Shown here: positions 47,637 through 60,843 of the stretch, one piece after another
Layout of the letters: each line of letters begins with the position of its first letter
How positions within the stretch are numbered: position 1 is the first letter of the stretch
DNA from: Lepeophtheirus salmonis
Taxonomy: Eukaryota > Arthropoda > Copepoda > Siphonostomatoida > Caligidae
Direction: 5' to 3'
DNA: 64,000 bases
NCBI RefSeq assembly: GCF_016086655.4
Contig: NC_052135.2
Span: 22,968,363 to 23,032,362, forward strand
Program-made: the position numbers and the translations under genes
The notes under the pieces: model-generated
Seen by the model: only the letters and a program-made list of their open reading frames with translations
The model's database searches: none
Told to the model about the DNA's origin: nothing

Positions 47637-50028
47637 ACTTTTTATCTCTACGTAATAGTCAAAGACTAATATATAAATGGTAAGGGGGAGAGGGGTAAAA
47701 TAGAGCATTTTGGAAAGCAGGTAAAATATTCCTTAATTTGTACCTATGTATAGGGATATAATAATCCCTCGCATAACCTCATGCAACATAGTTAATTAAT
47801 TTACCTCGCCAGGTCCTATATTTTATTAATTATACATTTATTCTTGTTTTTTTATCAATGATAATTTAAAAAAAAAAAAACTTTATCATTTGATCAAGGA
47901 CTAAGCCCCAAGACCTTGCTAGAGCTCAATCATTTGAACAACAGATGTCGTAGGTGTTCATTATATCTACCCAATACCAATCAATTTTTTATGTCCTCAT
48001 TGATTGGCTGCAGAGTCATGACGTAATTTGAAATGTTTGTTCGTTTTAAAATACTGACAGATGCTTAAACACATTTAAGTATGTACGTAAATATTTTATC
48101 ATGTCATCACAAACATTTTGGTTTGTATAGTGCATAATATCTCATTATATCCATTCTCTCCAAAAAGCAAGAACAATAAAATTTAATCTTTTCCTACTGT
48201 TTCAAATTTTTCTTACAGATGAAAATGCTTATCTATAAAACTAACAACGAATAAAAGCACTTCTACTTAGTGATCATTTTATTCCTAATTAGCGATGGTA
48301 ATAATAATTATTCAAGTACAATAATTATTAGTATATATATAATTATTGACTATGGTTACATTAAATACGGTAGCAAATGCATATCCCAATTAATTATTTA
48401 TGCACACATTAATTTCATATTATTATCTGAGAAGCAATTACCTTCATATTATAAATAAACATAACGAACATAAAAAATTTCTATCAAGTACGTAATAATA
48501 AAAACAAAACAAAAATATATATTACATAGGTACATATTGGTCGCCACTGTTGGTGATGACGGTGGTTTAATGTGGGCTAAAACTTTTTTTCGGGATCTGA
48601 AAACTATCTTAAAATATGTACATGTACAGGTCCAACTTTGGATTTAATAGTATATTAGATTAAGTACCTATAAATTTCATTAACAAATATGACAAGTCAT
48701 TCTTAGTGCATCCTTAAATATGTATACAAATCCAAATGTTTTCTATTGTCTACATACATACTATCCATAAATATAGTTGGTACACATGTTCGTCAGTTGA
48801 TTCGAAGAAAAAAAAAATATTCTATGAAATGATTTACACAATATAATATTGATTCAAACATAAGTTGTTATAATTTTTTAATTTGTTCATGAAGAATATT
48901 TTTAACTATGTCGTAGAATTCCCATTTAGAAGCAGTCACTACTGCTATACCTCTGTAGTAGAACAATGCTACAACTATTCCCAAGGAATTAAGTGCTCTT
49001 TGTAAACTATGTAGTTTAATGAAGTAATTAGACACTACATAGCATTCAATTTCCCTTTATTGATGCCATGAGACCTAGATATTATGATGTTGTTATATAA
49101 TATTACTTAGCTCCCACTCCTCCTTGCAGCATCCATGGCCGTAATATTATTATTGTTATTTTACAATGTTAAGAAACCAGCTGCAAGAAGAAGATACGAG
49201 TCAAGATAAATTAATTAACCCAATATATTCAAATGTATACATGTGCATGCAATAATATCTCATATCATCATAATATGATGAAGAGTTCTAAAGTACCTAC
49301 TTTTGTTTTCAACAATAATGATGAACAACATCTAATTTGCTCTGAGTCAAAAATAGCCCACAGATTCTATAGAAATTAAATATGATGTCTTATTATTGAA
49401 TTAGCATATCCTTCACCCCCTCCTAAGAATGGAAGGATGAGGATGACTCAATTTAATGCACTATTATGTACCTACATACTTGTGTAAGAAGGATATATAT
49501 ATATATTATAAAGTAAGAATTTATCCGTACCAACATACGATTATGTATGAATCCCTTGTTTCATGTACAGAGATATGAATAATCAGATAATCAAGAAATT
49601 TGAATATTATTATTTTTATTAATTTTTTAGTTAGCCAGGCAAAAAAAAGTAAAAAAAATATGAACCTATTTATCTGCGTGTACAGTAATTAATTTAATTA
49701 CAAACTAATAATGATAAAAAGATACTTTATGACCAGGCACTCTTAAGAGATGGATTTAATTAATAATAATAATAATTGGGAACAATAACTAATTAAAGGA
49801 TATAATAACTAAAAACACTTTTTTCAAAGAGATGATAAATAATAATAATTATGGGAGTTACCGTTTATACTACGGTATTTAATTCATAATAATTAATTAA
49901 TACATTGTAAATATGTATGTATCCAAAAAAAAAAAAAAAAAAAAAAAAAAACACGCTGCGATAATGCGGATTTTTTTTTTTTTTTGTGAGGGTCGATTAA
50001 AATTGGAATTTTTAAAGAACATTTATTA
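47637..50028. other. Spacer upstream of DYNC2H1 and downstream of the MKK7-like gene
   Basis: About 2.4 kb, AT-rich, without a supported gene. It must contain the DYNC2H1 promoter (right of 47,636 on the minus strand) and the 3' end of the kinase transcript. The reading frame is open upstream of the DYNC2H1 ATG as far as about 47,708. A 27-base A tract at 49,925-49,951 and a T tract near 49,971-49,985 stand out. Confidence 0.5.
49925..49951 (+). repeat. Homopolymer A27
   Basis: Twenty-seven consecutive A residues just past the 3' end of the MKK7-like gene (a T tract in that gene's sense). Such tracts are prone to length error in assemblies. Confidence 0.9.
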
Positions 50029-52433
50029 TTATCTCTTCATGGAACTGAAATAATTGTCTTTTTCGTTGTTCCAACTTCTGTAACTAGGTTGAAATCTTCT
50101 AGCAGAATCGAAAGCTGAACTCCTGTCTGTGCTAGAAGTCCTAAGCCTCCGTAGAGACATTGGAGATTGTAGGATATTGCGCCATGAGAATCCACTCCCA
50201 CTGTTAGTAGTAGACGTAGTAGTATTACTGGATGATGGTACGTTGGAATGGATGCCTGCTCTTCCTCCTCCTGGGGTAGTGGAAGCTCTTTCGTTTGACG
50301 GAGATCTTGGATTATTTTTGGATAGGGAGGAAGGTTGTTCTCCTCCAAGAGAGGGGCGATGATGATGATGCATTCTATTGCTAAATCTAGGATATCCACT
50401 CCGATCCTCAGTGCTACTATTTTGGGCTCCCATGTAGTTATGGGAAATATATGCAGACATGAGGTGATCTCCGGGATGCTTATTACTACTACTACTGCTA
50501 CTACTAGAACCACTGCCGCTACCACTACTGGTGTGATTATTACTAGTACTGCTATAAAGGGTTGTAGGGAATGTGAAATCAAATTTACGAGGCATCCTGG
50601 GAGATTCTCTATAGCGGGGAGTTATAGAGGGTCTAGATAAAACTTCAGGTAGGGAAGTTGGGCCTGAAGAAGATGATAAATATTGAGGAGATCGATTAGA
50701 AGAAGAGGAAGTGTTTAGAAGAGATGAGTAAGAAGAAGTCCCACCATTGGAAGGATAACGTCGAGAGTCATAGTGGTGTTTTATTGAAGTGGGATCGAAA
50801 GCCGAGTTAGAAGTCGTTATGGACGAGGTAGATACAGTCGGAGAAGCGGTTAATCGACTCATAGCAGAAGGATATCCACTTGGAGACTGAGGGGGTCTTC
50901 TGGATGATCGTACAACTCTTGGACTAGGTTGGGGTTTAAACGTCACGGGCTCGGAAACCGTTGCAGTGGAAGGGGACACATTTTGAGTTGAGTTTACTTC
51001 ATGCGGTTCCGTTTTATTCCTATACCAAGCTCCAACGTCGACATCCATTTCTTCGTACTTGAGAATAAAGGGATGAGTTAAGAGTTTTTTATATTTGGGT
51101 CTATCGTTATAATTTTTCATCAAACAGTCTTTCACAAAAGAACGAAACTCGTGAGAAAAACCACCATTTCTTGGAAGAAGAGGAGGATCATCCGTTAGGA
51201 CCTTTGTTAAAACTTCAAAATCTGTTTTACAGTCCCTGTAAGGAAAGTATCCCGTAGCTAACTCAACTAGTGTGATTCCCAAACTCCAAACATCTGCTCG
51301 AATGTCATAATCCGGTTGTGATGGATTTGGAGGATCAATACGCTCTGGTGCCATGTATGCTGCACAACCTGCACTTCTTGTTTTAGCTTTAGAGTCCACA
51401 AGTCTCCCAGAGATCCCAAAATCACATAATTTAACACATCCACTAGCTTCAAGTAAAATATTAGAGGGTTTGACATCTCTGTGAATGACTCCGTGTCTCT
51501 CTTTTAGATAATTGAGAGCATTAACGGTAGCTACAGAGACTTTGCCGCAAATGTCCTCTGGAATGGGAGCTTTAATATGTTTTAAAAGTTTATCAAAACA
51601 AGTAGACATGAGCTCCATACAAATCCATACATCTGAATCTGTGATAAAGGCACCTAAACAAAGCACAATTTCCCTACAGTCATGGGATTTAAGCACAACA
51701 TCCAAATCCATTATAATTCGTTTATTTTCGTCAGCGTCTCCAGTACGACGCATTTGTTTGACAGCAATGATTTGACCGGTTGGTCTATGCTGCATTTTAA
51801 CTACGTGACCACAAGTTCCATTTCCCAAATCCCCTACAACAAAAAGTATAAAAAAAATAAGTATGTATATGAATGCTTCACAGTCTCTATATCAGATAAT
51901 AATCATTAATAATAGTTCATTTAAAAAAAAACAGTCAAATAATGATTTATAGGTATTTATAACTAAAAATACGTGGATACACCTAACCCTTATTTAAAAT
52001 GACGAAGTTCATAAGTCATTCTTTTTAAAAATCAAGCCTACATTAATAATTGGATGACTGAAAAGATATTCCAAATCATTTAAATGTACGTTGAGTTCAA
52101 GTTGACAACCTTTTAGAATCTAGAGGGTATCAAAAAATGATGAATAATATAATTAATGAATGAACCTAATAACTCAAAGTCTTCGATGTATGCTTTGACT
52201 TTATTTCCTTCGGGGGTCTGGAGGAGCCCCGTATGACTCATGATTTCATTGAGTTTGGACTCCTGCTCAATTATTGAAGAAGCGAATCGGAGGTGACTGT
52301 TGCTGTTATTGATGCTATTGCATGAACTATTGGAATGATGAAGAGGAAAGCCTCCAGGACGAGATCGACGATCCGCGTCATCGAATTTGAAAGCCTTGAG
52401 CTTAGATCGCATCTCTTCCGACGACGACTTCAT
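50029..52433 (-). CDS. MAP2K7: Dual-specificity MAP kinase kinase 7 (hemipterous-like)
   Basis: JNK-activating MAP2K of 690 aa from two exons, 52433-52166 and 51833-50029, joined within a glycine codon (ELL-G-DLGNGTCG). The N-terminus carries SKLNEIMSHTGLLQ, which aligns with the pre-kinase segment of MKK7. Kinase landmarks: glycine loop GNGTCG (93-98), catalytic Lys about 115 (AVKQM), HRDVKPSN with Asp about 209, DFG Asp about 227, activation loop SKAKT with phosphosites about Ser237/Thr241, AGCAAYMAPERIDPP and DYDIRADVWSLG. A DVD-type docking region (EEMDVDVGAWY) follows. The last roughly 320 residues are a Ser/Asn/Pro-rich tail absent from vertebrate MKK7 as I recall it; Drosophila hemipterous also has a long tail. 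AATAAA at 50,022-50,027 lies next to the stop. Confidence 0.93.
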
Positions 52434-52772
52434 TCTTACAATTAGTGTATATATTAATATATCTATATATATGTATGTATATTATATTAAATGTCCCTTT
52501 CTTTCAATCCAATCCCTCTTCAGTCTTCTCTTGCTATTCTATATAATATGTAGTAAGTCTTTTTTTCTTTAGCGACGGTGCTGCTACTGCTGAGATGATG
52601 AAAGTGGACTGACAAGTAGAGACATCTATGCCTAGAATGGCACAGTAACAACTCGTCTACGTACTGTCAAATACTTCCGCGCACTTATCAATACGCAATA
52701 ATCATTTGTATTCCGTATAACATTTTATCAATCATATTATCATATATTTAAAGCCAAGTATTATAAATACAT
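52434..52772 (-). other. Short intergenic gap between triokinase and MKK7 genes
   Basis: 339 bases hold the 3' end of the triokinase transcript and the promoter or 5' UTR of the kinase gene. No strong pyrimidine-AG acceptor directly precedes the kinase ATG. TATATA-rich sequence at about 52,450-52,495 lies just upstream of it. Confidence 0.5.
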
Positions 52773-54707
52773 TTATATCTTAGAGTAAACCCTCTTTAAG
52801 GCTTCATTAACAGCTCTGCAAATAATTCCAATTGCATGAGCACCTGGATCTGAGTGAATTAGCTCGCTCACAGCAACACGAGAGGCTCTTCCAACTTTGG
52901 CTTTCATTTTCAATGTTTTCATTGCACCTTCTTCAGCCGCCGTCGTTGCTTTATCAAAACGTAGCAAAATATTAACTTCATCAGAAGAAGACTTAAAGTT
53001 CGATATATAGGGGACCAAAGCATCCAACATTGTTCGATCCCCAGGATGACTTTTTCCATATTTCGAAATGGCTTTTGTCCCTTCATCAAGTGCTTCAATT
53101 AATTTTGAAAGAGAATAATCACCATTGATATCATTAGTAGAAAAATGATGGGACACAGCTGAGAAAAATATGGAATAAAAAGCACCTGACGTCCCTCCCA
53201 TATCCTTTTCAGCTACTGAACTTAGAGTTCTGAGTAATTTAATGGGATATGTGGAGTCTATTTGATTTTTTGAAAGGTAATGAAGAATTTTATCAGCGCC
53301 ATTTTTTAATGTGGTACCCGTATCACCATCTCCTGCTCCTGTGTCCATCCTATTCAATTGTATATCACAAGAAGATAGTGCTTCACAAGCAAATAATAAG
53401 GATGTTTTCAAACCCTAGATAAAATAATTATAAATTACGAAGGATGATGATAATATTTGTCATCAAGATATTTCGTATAGTACCTCAATAGCTAACGTTG
53501 ACTTCAATTTCGGACCAAAATCCAATTTACTTTCATAATCTATTTCGAAATCAATTTTAGCAGAAGGATGAGACTGCATGGACTGAGAATTCCACGAAGG
53601 ACCATTCCACATTAAAACACAGGTTGGAGCATCAAGATACCTAAGAACCTCTGGATTGGTCGTAGCAAAAACACCACCCAGTGCTTCATCAGGATTCACT
53701 CCCAACTTAAGCAAAGTATAGGAAAAGCCAACCATTCGTAAAGAGGTCATGAAATTTCCAGCATATACTCGTTCTATTTTCATTCCTTTTTCTTCTAATA
53801 ATTTAATCGCTTCTCCAGTCATTACTCCTATTTCCAGCTGACTTGTTCCACCAAGATTATTGACGAGAAGTACAACGGATTCTTTTTTTTTCATCGAATC
53901 TATTTCAATAAACTTTTGAAACATGAGCATAGTAGATTCTTTTGCAGACTGCAATTTCAAGCGCTTCACTCCAGCTTCACCATGAATCCCTGTTCCTAAC
54001 TCCATTTCTCCATAATGTAAATTAAAGGAGTCTTCTTCTCGACCTGGAAGTCGTAAAGGAGAAAGACTTAGGCCAATAGAGCCCAATTTAGGAAGAATCT
54101 TTGAAGATAGGAAATGAACTATTTCTTGAAGTGGCTTTCCGAGACTTGCCATTGCCCCAGCAATTTTATGAACTAGAACTGTTCCAGCAACACCTCTCCT
54201 GTCCTAAGTGAAGCATTAATGACTATACACTTTTTATATGACATGTTAATGATATGCTACCTCCGATGTTCCACAGTCATCTTCGACAAGGATAATCTCT
54301 GCAGGAATATGAGGAAACAAGCTTTTAAACTTCTGAAGAGCCATTCCGAAATTGAGCCGATCCCCGGTGTAATTCATGGGTAGAAGAAGTATTCCAGAGG
54401 CTCCCGTTGATACACCTCTCATGGCACCTAATATATGATCCACAGGTGGACTTGCAAAGAGATTACCCACTACTGCGGCTGTCAAACATCCTGGACCTAC
54501 ATAGCCTGCAAAGCTGGGTTCATGTCCGGATCCTCCACCAGATATCAATGCAACCCTCTCACGAAGATCATCTCCCCCTATATCCCCCCGAAATACCACA
54601 CGGCTACATTTCTCATTTCGAATCAATCTCCCTCGAGAACAACGGATCAAGTTGTCCAAATAGTCATCCACTGACCCATCCGAACCCAGCATACAAGGAG
54701 CGCTCAT
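52773..54707 (-). CDS. TKFC: Triokinase/FMN cyclase (dihydroxyacetone kinase, DAK family)
   Basis: Single-chain ATP-dependent kinase for dihydroxyacetone and glyceraldehyde; animal enzymes also split FAD to cyclic FMN. Three exons, 54707-54261, 54203-53484 and 53414-52773, all phase 0, give 602 aa (human 575). The DhaK half shows GGGSGHEP, NYTGDRLNFG and the substrate-binding histidine in GTGIHGEAG. The DhaL (ATP) half shows the metal-binding DTGAGDGDTGTT, MGGTSGAFY and GDRTMLDAL. The start is placed at the first in-frame ATG (MSAPCMLGSDG) after an upstream TAA; the N-terminus is somewhat diverged. All key residues are present, so the enzyme should be active. Confidence 0.93.
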
Positions 54708-55040
54708 CCCCAATTGCAATCCTCCATTCACTTTAAATTAGTATTTACTATTAAGTTAATTAGAATTGGTAATAGAGAGATTTAAAACTAGCGTAAATAG
54801 AAATGACAGAATACACCAATGAGAGCTCAATTAGTTTCCGATCCATCCAATAGTTTTACTCTATTTTGTTTTCATTACCTCATCAAAAAAATAAAAGAAC
54901 ATTCTCTCTTTTTTCACAAAATAAAGGTTAAGTTCAATAAAGTACGTTTTATTACTTTCAATAATCAATAGATTTTGGAGAGAATCCATGAGAATATATG
55001 TAAGCATTACATACATAAAATATTATTTATTAATATTATT
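54708..55040 (-). other. Short intergenic gap between SOD-like and triokinase genes
   Basis: 333 bases. An AATAAA for the upstream SOD-like gene lies at 54,948-54,953, about 90 bases past its stop; another is at 55,026-55,031, probably too close to the stop. The remainder is the 5' region of the triokinase gene. Confidence 0.5.
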
Positions 55041-58000
55041 TTACACTTTTTCAACGCTCTGAATCGGCCGATTTCTTAAATTTCTTTGTTTTCTTCTCCT
55101 CATTCTAAAAAATCTAGTGGGTTTATTATTAGTATCATTGTTATCTTTGGTGTCACTAGGATTTTCATTTATTAATAGTTTACTGGATCTTGAGGAATTT
55201 CTCAATTTTGTTTGCATTATTGGCTTTCTATTTCCATTAGAATTTGTAACTTCCTCATTTTCTCTTGAACCATCAAAATTATTTCTTTTGATTAAGATTG
55301 GTGATCTTCTGTGTGGCAATTCTGTAGTTTTATTTTTAAATTCATCCATATTATTAGAGTTTAACGTTTCTTGATCAATATCTTGAGAGTCCGGTAGAAA
55401 TTTTATACTTTTATCATTAGACCCAGCATGATTTTTTAGGGCCAAGTCTTCCACTTCTTCAACTCCACCTGAACGACTCGCACTCTCCCGACTTAATATC
55501 AATTGGCGTTTTACTCCTTCTTCAATTTCATCACTTCCTTTCAATTTATCTTCGCTCGGTTCTAATTGTTTATTATTCATATTCTCCTTGATAAGCTCTG
55601 TTTCATTTTCATCTATTTTTCTATTGTTTAACAATTCTCTAATGTTGGCATTTCTTAATTGATTGAGTATATTTGACGCTGTCTGATTAATTCTACTGGT
55701 TTCTTCATTTACTTCCAAGTTGTCATTATTTGGTTCTATTATCTCACTGTTATTCTGAGTTGATATGTTTAATTTAGGATTATTTATTTCATTTTCTATT
55801 TTTTTCTGATCAATGTCAGAAAGTGTTTCTGCTTTCAATCTGAAACTGTTATCATTATTTTTTGGACTTATGAGGGCTTGCTGGCTCAGTAAAACCTTGC
55901 CATTTAACTGATTTTGCTCTGTAGTACCTCCCCCTAGAAATTTATGGCCATCAATTATATTCATATTGTTATTACTATCAATGATGTCGAGGTGTTTGCC
56001 TTTATTATCGGCTACAATACTATTCATAATCTTTGTGCCACTAAGCTGTTGTTCTTCACTTTTGGTAGCATCATCTGATGTTATAGTACGAGAGCGATCT
56101 ATAATAAACTTATTGAGGCTCGTTCCATCATTTTTTTGAAAGTTTGTAAGCCCTGGACTGAGGGATCTTTGAGCGTTTAGATTATTCAACATGTCTTGGA
56201 TTTTTTCTCTTGTATTTGAATCTTTTTGACTGTTATCTATGGTTTCCAATATTTTAACTTGATTACCCCTTGAAAACCCTCCTAAAGGAAATTCTCGAAC
56301 TGCTTCAGGAGAGGGGCTTTCATTTATTTGTAACGGTTCATTATTCTTGTTCATACTGACGATTTTTTTTGTGTCAGTTAAAATTCTTCTTTCTTCACGT
56401 ATTTGATTGATTTCATTCGGGATTAGATGAGCTGTGAGTCCAATCCCATTATTGTCTACACTTATATTAGGTGTGTCAATGATATTTGTGGGCAATTCTT
56501 TATTTTCCAAAATTATTTTCGGATTTAGGGTTGTCGTTTGTCGGAATTCAAATTGAACAGCATCTGAGGTCACGTTGCTACCCAATTTAGGAGCATTTTT
56601 CTTCTCAATTTTGACAATACTTGATGTTCCATTTATAGGCTTATCCTTCTTTGTTGATGGCGTGTCCTGTTCATTCACTGCAGCATCATCTTCCTGAAAT
56701 AAAATAATTGTTCGTATCTAACTACAAATTATGTTCAAAATAAAAGCGAATTAAAAACTATATGTATTTGCTCACACCGTATCACTTTTATATTCAATAA
56801 TCCCACAAGCCAAAGAATTTCCAACTTGACCCGTCTTTCGACTTTCTGCTTTAAAGAAATTTTTACCAAAATCATCATCCTTGCTATGTATAGAAAGAAT
56901 GAGCCCCTCTGGTGGATTAAAGAAAAAATCCAGGTGGTAGTATATTTGATAAGCGGACGCTTGATCTTCTGAACAAATTGCTCCATTTTCTGGCCAAGAC
57001 TGTGGTGGAGGCACTGAAGATCGATTTATGAGGATGTTACCTAAATCTCCTTGATGATGGTATCCTTGACTATGTGGATCCCCATGAAGAGACTAAATGC
57101 ACAAAAGAAGTTAAAACTACACTATATATTTTAAACATACATACCCCGTACGGATTCCAATGAGCTCCTGCATGTGGGCATTTGGAATCCTTCATTGAAG
57201 GTTCTTCACTTCTTTCATGAATAACAAAAGCGTGTGGAGTAATTGTGTTTTTTATACCAGATTTTTCAAAACAACCAGCCATATATACAGGCTGTCTCGG
57301 ATAAAATTGTTGAAATTCTACAAGTCCTTCAACACCGTTTGAAATTTTGGCCTCATAAATAAGTCTCTTCCCCTTGCAAAAACCGCATGTTTTTTGACAA
57401 CGACGAAATCCTATTTCGATTTCGATTTTACAAAGTGGTTTAAAAGATTGACAAGCAACCTCATCTATATCAGTACATGGAATTATTGAATCAATTGTAT
57501 GTTCTTGGTCCTTTTTTATGCTCATTTTCTTTGTGAGTTCTTTTTTGGGCTCAGATGATTCTTTGGAGTCAGAAAGTACTAGAAAAACAGAATATACAAA
57601 CAAAATATATATTATAAGAAATAATTAGTTTGGTTTGTTTGATATAGATCTTACGAGTCGTCGTTGTAGGTTCTTGCTCCGTGGAAGACATCGCTTTAGT
57701 CGTAGTGGTTTGGACTTCTTGCGGCGTTGTGTCACTCGCTTCAATGACTTGCTTCATAAATTTTTTCATTTTGGATTTTATGGACTGAGTAGAGTCAGCC
57801 TGTAGGACAGCTACACTAACTTGATCATTATCTTGAGGGTATGAAAGGTATTGATAGTCGTCGGAATTAGAAGAAAGTGGGATTTCTTTTTCTCTTTTTT
57901 TCACTAAGTTATCTTGATGAATATTTTGAACAATAATCTTTTTTCCCCCTGGAACAATTTTTACTATTGATCCCCCCTGGACCTTTTCTGGTTCTGGAGT

Positions 58001-58288
58001 TGTAAGTAGAACATTATTATCGTGAGATTTCCCGTCTTCTTTAATTATATCAAAAAGATTAGAATTCGAATTAGTAGCAGTAGCAAACATAGAGGGAATT
58101 GAATTTGTTGTAGATGAGGGCTCTGATGCCTCTTCAATCACGATGTCAAATCCTTCCGGTGAATGTGACAATGCTCTTGAGAGCCCATCATCTAATAAAT
58201 TTCCATCCAAATCGAACTTAAGCTCACAGAAAATTACAGTCCAGAAGAATGAAGAAATTGTTATTAATAATTGAGCCGTTCTTCTCAT
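55041..58288 (-). CDS. Secreted ShKT + Cu/Zn-SOD-like domain protein with long disordered tail
   Basis: Predicted 1,011-aa extracellular protein; exons 58288-57655, 57578-57145, 57092-56778, 56693-55041. Signal peptide at the ATG (MRRTAQLLITISSFFWTVIFC), then a Ser/Thr-rich linker to about 240. A six-cysteine ShKT module lies at 246-279 (Cys 246, 254, 261, 272, 276, 279; ending TCGFC). A Cu/Zn-SOD fold follows at about 283-457. By alignment with SOD1, ligands present are His327 (H43), His332 (H48), His351 (H63), His359 (H71), His369 (H80), Asp372 (D83) and His425 (H120), with Cys345/Cys452 for the disulfide. The H46 equivalent is Val330 and the active-site R143 equivalent is Ser449, so normal dismutase activity is doubtful. 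Residues 462-1011 are Asn/Glu/Ser-rich and probably unstructured, ending in a basic RRRKQR stretch. I know no named orthologue; Drosophila Rsod is a conceptual parallel only. Confidence 0.85.
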
Positions 58289-60840
58289 ATTTTTGAAACT
58301 GTGCAATCATTTGAAGTTATTAAGAGCAAAGTATTGAGGATATATGTTTGGAAAATTACCTATATTAAGCTGATCCACTAGTGTTATTAATTATATTTAC
58401 ATAAATATTTTAGAGCAATAGACCGATCTGCAATAAAACTCCATTTTAATAATAATAGTAGAGGAGTTATATTGTAATTAGATCCCGCAAATTTATATTA
58501 TTTATTTCAGTAATTATTCATCTCTTATCATTTTGTCATTGCAAATCCATTTGGATTAGAATACTATTTTAACATTCATTACGTACTAAAGTAAGTTTTA
58601 CGTATAACTATGCTTCAAAGTGTTGCAACAATTATTATCTAAGTTTTTTTTATGTTACATATAACTAATAGTAATATGTATTTAAGTACTTGTCGATTGG
58701 TCTTAATCGTTTATAATGAATTTTAAAATCATAAGTGAATTAAGTATGAAGTATTCACAATATCTTGTGTAGATTTAAACAGAGGAGATTGTCAATTAGT
58801 ACATTTAATATATCCTTTTAGGTATTGAGTTGATTAATTGATTATATAACGCCTCCAATTTATATCATTTTAATAAGAAATACACTAATGTACTTTACAC
58901 GACCGAGTGTTGCCATTCTTATTAAAAAAGGTATATACAATGTACATACATTAAATAATATGTAGAGAATGATTCATTCGTTCAAATTTATTTGATTGTC
59001 TTTAAAGTTCTTCACTCTCTAAGTTCATTTCCATGACTCATTTCTTACGTACATGAATAATAACACTTACAAAACCAATCCTAGGATCCATGAGTAATGC
59101 TAATAATCTTCCTGAATGACGTCAGATAAATGATTCATGAGTAAAGAATGTGTCAAGATCCCAGGACTAAGATAATTATTGGCCTACTTCATTGGATTTC
59201 AAAATTTGCAAGACTCATTTAACAACTTACTAGTACATAAAATTTTTCACCGTTCGTGAAGCTGGGAATAATTCATGACAATCATACTTAATAATAATTA
59301 TATAGGTAGTTGGAGAAAATTTGTCTAACTACCAACTAGTGTTGTCACGATATCAATATTTTCATACTGGTTACGTTATCAAAATTGGTATCGGTATTTT
59401 GATATTTTTTAGTACTTTTTCGACTTATAAAAATGAAAACTGAAAATGTCTTTCAGATCAATTCCCATGCACTACCCAGGAACCGAATAATTTTTTCATT
59501 ATTAGTATTTATTGGCTCTATTAATGGTGACTCATCAATAGTCACTCTATTCAGACCCCCTCCAAAGACAAAAACTGTGATTATGGTACTGTCTGCTTGC
59601 AGAATTTTTTTGTTTGGAATTTAGCTAAGAAATTTGATAACTTTTTAATAAAGGGAAATTTTAGTTGGGGGGGGGGGATATAGGAGTGTACACCATCAGC
59701 ACAAGGTGACTATATGTATATATATACCGTCACCTTGCATCAGTGAGCCAATATTGTTATAACAAAATGGCACTCCAAGTACCAGATCTAATACAAATTC
59801 AGTATATTAGCGTTTTAATTGTGTCAATATCCTTGACTTTTTAGAGCCCCTATAGCCGCTTCTTTTAAATTATGTAAGCTGACACTATTTCTAATTTGAA
59901 TACTATTTATTTAAGTTTAAAAGTAAAATTTGACAAAGAATCTATAATTGAAATTTTACATCATGATAATATAAATAATGGAATAAAATTGGCCATAAGA
60001 AAGTAATGATGAGCAAACTAAAAAATAAATATTATTCGCAAGTGGGTGCGATAGTTAGCTAGCCTGGGGTGTAACATAAATAAGTTAAAAAGGGGATTAA
60101 TTTTTCTTACGCCCCCTAATGCATATTTGAATTTACAAATAATAAGTTTATAAACTTATTAAATTATATTATTGCTCCAGGAGTTGTATTATTTTACCGC
60201 ACGAGGGCGCAACTCTGGAACGTTTTGTAAACATACTAACGGGAATAACGCTATTTCCTCATTATAGAAAGCATTTCTAGTAGATGTTATAAAGATTACA
60301 CTATTTATATTTAAGAATCCAAGAAATATCTGCTGCTTCTGTAAAGGCTTCAATTAAAAAATAAGAATATTTATCTTGGATTATGGCAGCTAAGTAAAAA
60401 AAAAAAAAGTAAAATTTAACAACTTTTTAGACATAATATAATATTTATTAAAACAAATTTGTTTTGTAAAAAGGTGAGTTAAAAAAAACAAATCAATACG
60501 CTTTAACTACCAAATTCTTGAATAATGATTGAGTTCCTATATGTACATATTGAAAGTATACAAGTCAAAGTTTTAAAGTGTTGTTATTATTTATTTATTT
60601 ACTTTATTTGTTCAAAGAATTTCAATAAAAATCTCATATAATTGGATTAATCATGGAACTAGTATTGTATATTTTTACCTACCAAAGTAACAATTTTAGG
60701 AAAAATATACATTTATATTATGATTTATGTTAATATGTAGGCCATGTAGAGCTTTATATGAAATGGAACAATATGGATTAACAGTTATTTATAGCAATTT
60801 CCGATCAATTTAAATAAAAATTACTTTGATTTATAGTTAT
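58289..60840. other. AT-rich spacer upstream of the SOD-like gene
   Basis: No gene supported in 2.5 kb. The promoter of the SOD-like gene should lie at its left end. A block at about 59,330-59,420 (ACTAGTGTTGTCACGATATC, then a GGTATCGGTATTTTGATA) is repeat-like. A G10 run is near 59,667. An A tract is near 60,397. Confidence 0.5.
59702..59737. repeat. 9-bp inverted repeat around an AT-rich spacer
   Basis: CAAGGTGAC (59,702-59,710) and GTCACCTTG (59,729-59,737) flank an 18-base TATATGTATATATATA-type spacer that could itself pair. Confidence 0.7.
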
Positions 60841-60843
60841 ATA

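Noticed and set aside
47634..47708. Upstream in-frame start for DYNC2H1
   Set aside because: The extra 24 residues are hydrophobic and unlike the family; the human N-terminus aligns from the ATG at 47,636.
50037..50582. 181-codon alternative minus-strand frame
   Set aside because: Overlaps the MKK7 low-complexity tail in another frame; no splice support and biased composition (His/Val/Leu-rich).
54729..54731. GTG start for the triokinase
   Set aside because: Eukaryotic initiation at GTG is rare; the first in-frame ATG at 54,707 leaves the whole DhaK domain intact.
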